Shown here: piece by piece, positions 4,815 through 6,850 of the stretch
Layout of the letters: each line of letters starts with the position of its first letter
Position numbering within the stretch: the first letter of the stretch is position 1
NCBI GenBank assembly: GCA_947497635.1
Contig: CANMHZ010000063.1
Location: forward strand, 1 to 6,850
Direction of reading: 5' to 3'
Length of the DNA: 6,850 nt
Source: Helicobacteraceae bacterium
Lineage (GTDB): Bacteria; Campylobacterota; Campylobacteria; Campylobacterales; Sulfurimonadaceae
Notes under the pieces: model-generated
What the model was told of the DNA's origin: nothing
Seen by the model: only the letters and a program-made list of their open reading frames with translations
Database searches by the model: none
Position numbers and translations under genes: made by a program

Positions 4815-6614
4815 TTCCAGTAGAATTTTTTTCTCATCACCTTCTTTACGTAATCGAATATGCGTCACTTTGCCATTGGGTGTAACACCAAATTCTTGAT
4901 GGGTTTTTGGATCGATAAAAACCACCCTATTTTTTCCATTATGGATGCCATTATGGGTAATTACCGCATGAAGATCAGCTTCATAAAGCTTTTCAAGCTT
5001 TTCATATAAATTACGGAGTTCCAGTTCGGCTTCATTGAGATTTTCAGAGAAAATTTTAAGGGTATTAGCTTCTATCTTGAACTGTTGTATCCGAACCAAA
5101 TCTGCTTTCATAGGTTCGGCACCACTTTTTTTGGTATCAATAATCCGTTTTTGTATTAGTTTTATACGACTATTTTTATCTTTAAATGAGAGTTGACGAG
5201 TGTAAAGCTCTTTTTGTTGTTCTTTAATACGCGATGCTTTAACACGTATATCCGCTTCAAGGAGGGCAATGGATTCATGATACGACTCAATAGAATGAGG
5301 ATCAATAATCAGCTTATTCCCCTCCCCCTCAATACTTCCTATAACAATCGATTCTGAAGCGATGATGCGAGCGTTAGAATAAAGAACATCTATAACAATT
5401 TGCCGTGCAATCACCTCCCCACCCATCATTTGTTTGATATGTATCACATCGGCTTCAATCTTACCTGCTTCTAAAATATCAATATTAGCTTCTTTGGCTT
5501 TGAGGTTACCACGATGGAGATGAATATTGGCAACTTCGCTGACATTGATTTGGGATCTTCGATGAGTTTGGGCACCAATATTGACTTCACATGCCTGAAT
5601 CTTGGTATTCCCTCCAACCGTTCCCTGAATATCAAGCTTTTGAACATCAATATTTACACCAGAGCCTACTGCATCTTTGTCGGATAAATTTTGTTTGATT
5701 TTAAGTGAAATATCTGAATCAAATCCAGCTTCAATTGATCCTGTATTTTTAAAATCAGCTCTATCAATATGAAGCTCTTGCAAAACAGTAAATATACCAT
5801 TTTTACGCTCTACGAAACCCGAAACTTTGGCATAAAAACGGATACTATGTTCATCTTGTGTAGACATAATCGCATTTTCATCAATAACGATAGCCCCCGC
5901 ATATTTATGCTCTGGTTCAGGAATGCTGATAAAATTTCCATCACAGCCCCGTCCATCTCGTCCATTTTTTGGAAAAATATATTCCAATATCAAATCGTCT
6001 GGTTGCACCCCATCGATAAAATTTTTGGACTCTTTGTCGTGCTTATAATGAAGGATGACACTATCATTTATTGGTAAAATAGGTGGAAAAAAATCACCTA
6101 TTTGGAAACGATAACTCTCGCTCAAAGGTCCACTTTTTTGAATTTTAAGAAGAAGTCGATTGATTTCACGATCAAGGTTTTGATTATAAAGTCCAATCAA
6201 CAAACCATAACGAAGCTGCTTGCGCACAATAGCCTCTTTTATCCATTCCTGAATCCCCTTTTTAAGGGTTATCGTAGATTTTGGATCAATGATAACAACT
6301 ACTTTACTCTTGTATTTATCCGTTGCAATCGTAAAATTTAAATCAAGATAAGGGTGAGGCTGACGTGCTCGAATACGAATTTGATATTCCTGCCGAAGTA
6401 AAAAAGTGGGGGAATAAATTTCATTTTCAGTCGTATATTCTAATAAATCATTCCCCTCAATTGCCTGCCACTCCTCATCTACTGTCCCTTTATAAAGGGT
6501 TTCGTATGAGAGTACATCAAAATCAATACCATCTATTGGGATACCTCTATCCTTTGCAGCTTGCTGTAAATCGTTCATCACATTAACCGATGTTTTAATG
6601 ACAGGGGTAAACAT
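4809..6614 (-). CDS. fapA: FapA/DUF342 family protein (flagellar assembly protein A-like)
   Basis: This 601-residue protein has the DUF342/FapA architecture. Residues 1-210 form an alpha/beta N-terminal region. FPKNGRDGRGCDG (214-226) resembles the glycine-rich PG..G(R/K)DG box of the family. Residues about 250-440 form a repetitive segment of short beta strands, recurring every 14-18 residues (CEVNIG, VANIHL, EANIDI, DVIHIK, QIVIDV, ESIVIG), consistent with a right-handed beta-helix like that of MinC. Residues about 445-550 are a charged coiled coil, and a small beta domain ends the protein. In Vibrio, FapA is needed for polar flagellar assembly and is controlled by EIIA-Glc. Here the exact partner is unknown and the gene symbol is by family only. 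There is no signal peptide or membrane segment. The ATG lies 1 bp after the dxs stop, with AGGA 4 nt before it, so the gene is cotranscribed with dxs. It looks more AT-rich than the oligopeptidase/hydrolase pair. Confidence 0.85.
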   Translation of the reverse strand: MFTPVIKTSVNVMNDLQQAAKDRGIPIDGIDFDVLSYETLYKGTVDEEWQAIEGNDLLEYTTENEIYSPTFLLRQEYQIRIRARQPHPYLDLNFTIATDKYKSKVVVIIDPKSTITLKKGIQEWIKEAIVRKQLRYGLLIGLYNQNLDREINRLLLKIQKSGPLSESYRFQIGDFFPPILPINDSVILHYKHDKESKNFIDGVQPDDLILEYIFPKNGRDGRGCDGNFISIPEPEHKYAGAIVIDENAIMSTQDEHSIRFYAKVSGFVERKNGIFTVLQELHIDRADFKNTGSIEAGFDSDISLKIKQNLSDKDAVGSGVNIDVQKLDIQGTVGGNTKIQACEVNIGAQTHRRSQINVSEVANIHLHRGNLKAKEANIDILEAGKIEADVIHIKQMMGGEVIARQIVIDVLYSNARIIASESIVIGSIEGEGNKLIIDPHSIESYHESIALLEADIRVKASRIKEQQKELYTRQLSFKDKNSRIKLIQKRIIDTKKSGAEPMKADLVRIQQFKIEANTLKIFSENLNEAELELRNLYEKLEKLYEADLHAVITHNGIHNGKNRVVFIDPKTHQEFGVTPNGKVTHIRLRKEGDEKKILLET

Positions 6615-6615
6615 A

Positions 6616-6850
6616 TTATCCTAACACCCGTTTAGCCAATTGCATAGGTAAAAGAGCTAACGATTCTTCAATGAGGAGAGTATTACCGTGCTTGATAAAT
6701 TCATCCCCATACTCGAAACTCACTACCTGTACATCCATGACCTTCTCTTCACACAACCACTCAAGGAGAGCACTTCCAACGCCTCCCATTCGTGATGAGT
6801 CACTAAAAATAAACCATTTTTTATGTTTAGCTGCCATCAGATGCAACATC
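6616..6850 (-). CDS. dxs: 1-deoxy-D-xylulose-5-phosphate synthase, C-terminal part (5' end outside window)
   Basis: The last 78 codons of a gene entering from the right edge are present; the first is incomplete. The protein matches the transketolase C-terminal domain of Dxs. AAKHKKWFIFSDSSRMGGVGSALLEWL aligns in layout with the E. coli stretch ending in MGGAGSGVNEVL, and DEFIKHG matches the DFFIPQG region near the C-terminus. Dxs condenses pyruvate and glyceraldehyde 3-phosphate with thiamine diphosphate to make 1-deoxyxylulose 5-phosphate, the entry step of the MEP isoprenoid pathway and a precursor of thiamine and pyridoxal. The thiamine- and substrate-binding domains lie outside the window. 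The FSDSS stretch replaces the VEEN-type sequence of E. coli, which may be a lineage feature. The stop at 6618-6616 is 1 bp from the FapA start, and its last codons carry the FapA ribosome-binding site, so the two genes form an operon. Confidence 0.9.
   Translation of the reverse strand, partial: MLHLMAAKHKKWFIFSDSSRMGGVGSALLEWLCEEKVMDVQVVSFEYGDEFIKHGNTLLIEESLALLPMQLAKRVLG

Noticed and set aside
5769..6586. Three successive plus-strand open frames opposite the FapA gene
   Set aside because: All lie antisense to a 601-codon gene with clear domain structure. The products show no motifs, and their spacing reflects stop-codon chance in AT-rich DNA.
1..6850. Defence system, prophage, insertion sequence, CRISPR or riboswitch
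   Set aside because: All substantial frames are accounted for by core-type genes. No terminal inverted repeats, direct-repeat arrays, transposase motifs or long structured leaders were seen.

Overview
The window looks like ordinary chromosomal DNA of a free-living Campylobacterota (epsilonproteobacterial) species, possibly close to Sulfuricurvum or Sulfurimonas. That assignment is inferred from the gene set and protein character: a DUF502 membrane protein, an M3 oligopeptidase, a PgeF-type protein with an altered HAG motif, and dxs followed by a FapA/DUF342 gene. It also fits the compact AT-rich layout. No sequence search was possible. There is no sign of a phage, insertion sequence, CRISPR array, toxin system or other mobile cargo.

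Layout, left to right. The last 23 codons of an unidentified plus-strand gene (to 74) end at a clear intrinsic terminator (80-107). It converges on a DUF502 two-helix membrane protein gene on the minus strand (178-777). An 87-bp divergent promoter region (778-864) separates that gene from a plus-strand two-gene unit. This unit is an M3-family zinc oligopeptidase (865-2820) and an apparently exported endonuclease/exonuclease/phosphatase-fold hydrolase (2817-3833). The two overlap by 4 bp, with a GTG start inside the upstream stop. A tRNA-Pro(GGG) gene with encoded CCA lies on the minus strand (3889-3966). Next is pgeF on the plus strand (4044-4805), which lacks a Shine-Dalgarno and may be leaderless. 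It converges at only 3 bp on a FapA/DUF342 gene (4809-6614, minus). That gene is the second in a tightly packed operon behind dxs, of which only the last 78 codons are present (6616-6850, minus).

How the genes relate. dxs (isoprenoid precursor synthesis) and fapA (flagellar assembly-associated) are 1 bp apart and almost certainly cotranscribed. dxs is next to the flagellar export gene fliH in Campylobacter jejuni, so a flagellar link is plausible. PgeF works in peptidoglycan precursor quality control and appears to be its own transcription unit. The oligopeptidase and the exported hydrolase are translationally coupled, although one looks cytoplasmic and the other extracytoplasmic.

I did not find a new multi-gene system. 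The most interesting signals are small non-coding structures: (i) an inverted repeat enclosing the tRNA-Pro, in which the leader could pair with both the ACCA end and the trailer; (ii) a perfect 10-bp hairpin inside the signal-peptide codons of the exported hydrolase, between two possible starts; (iii) a 13-bp direct repeat at exactly 30-bp spacing in the divergent promoter region; (iv) a probable leaderless start for pgeF.
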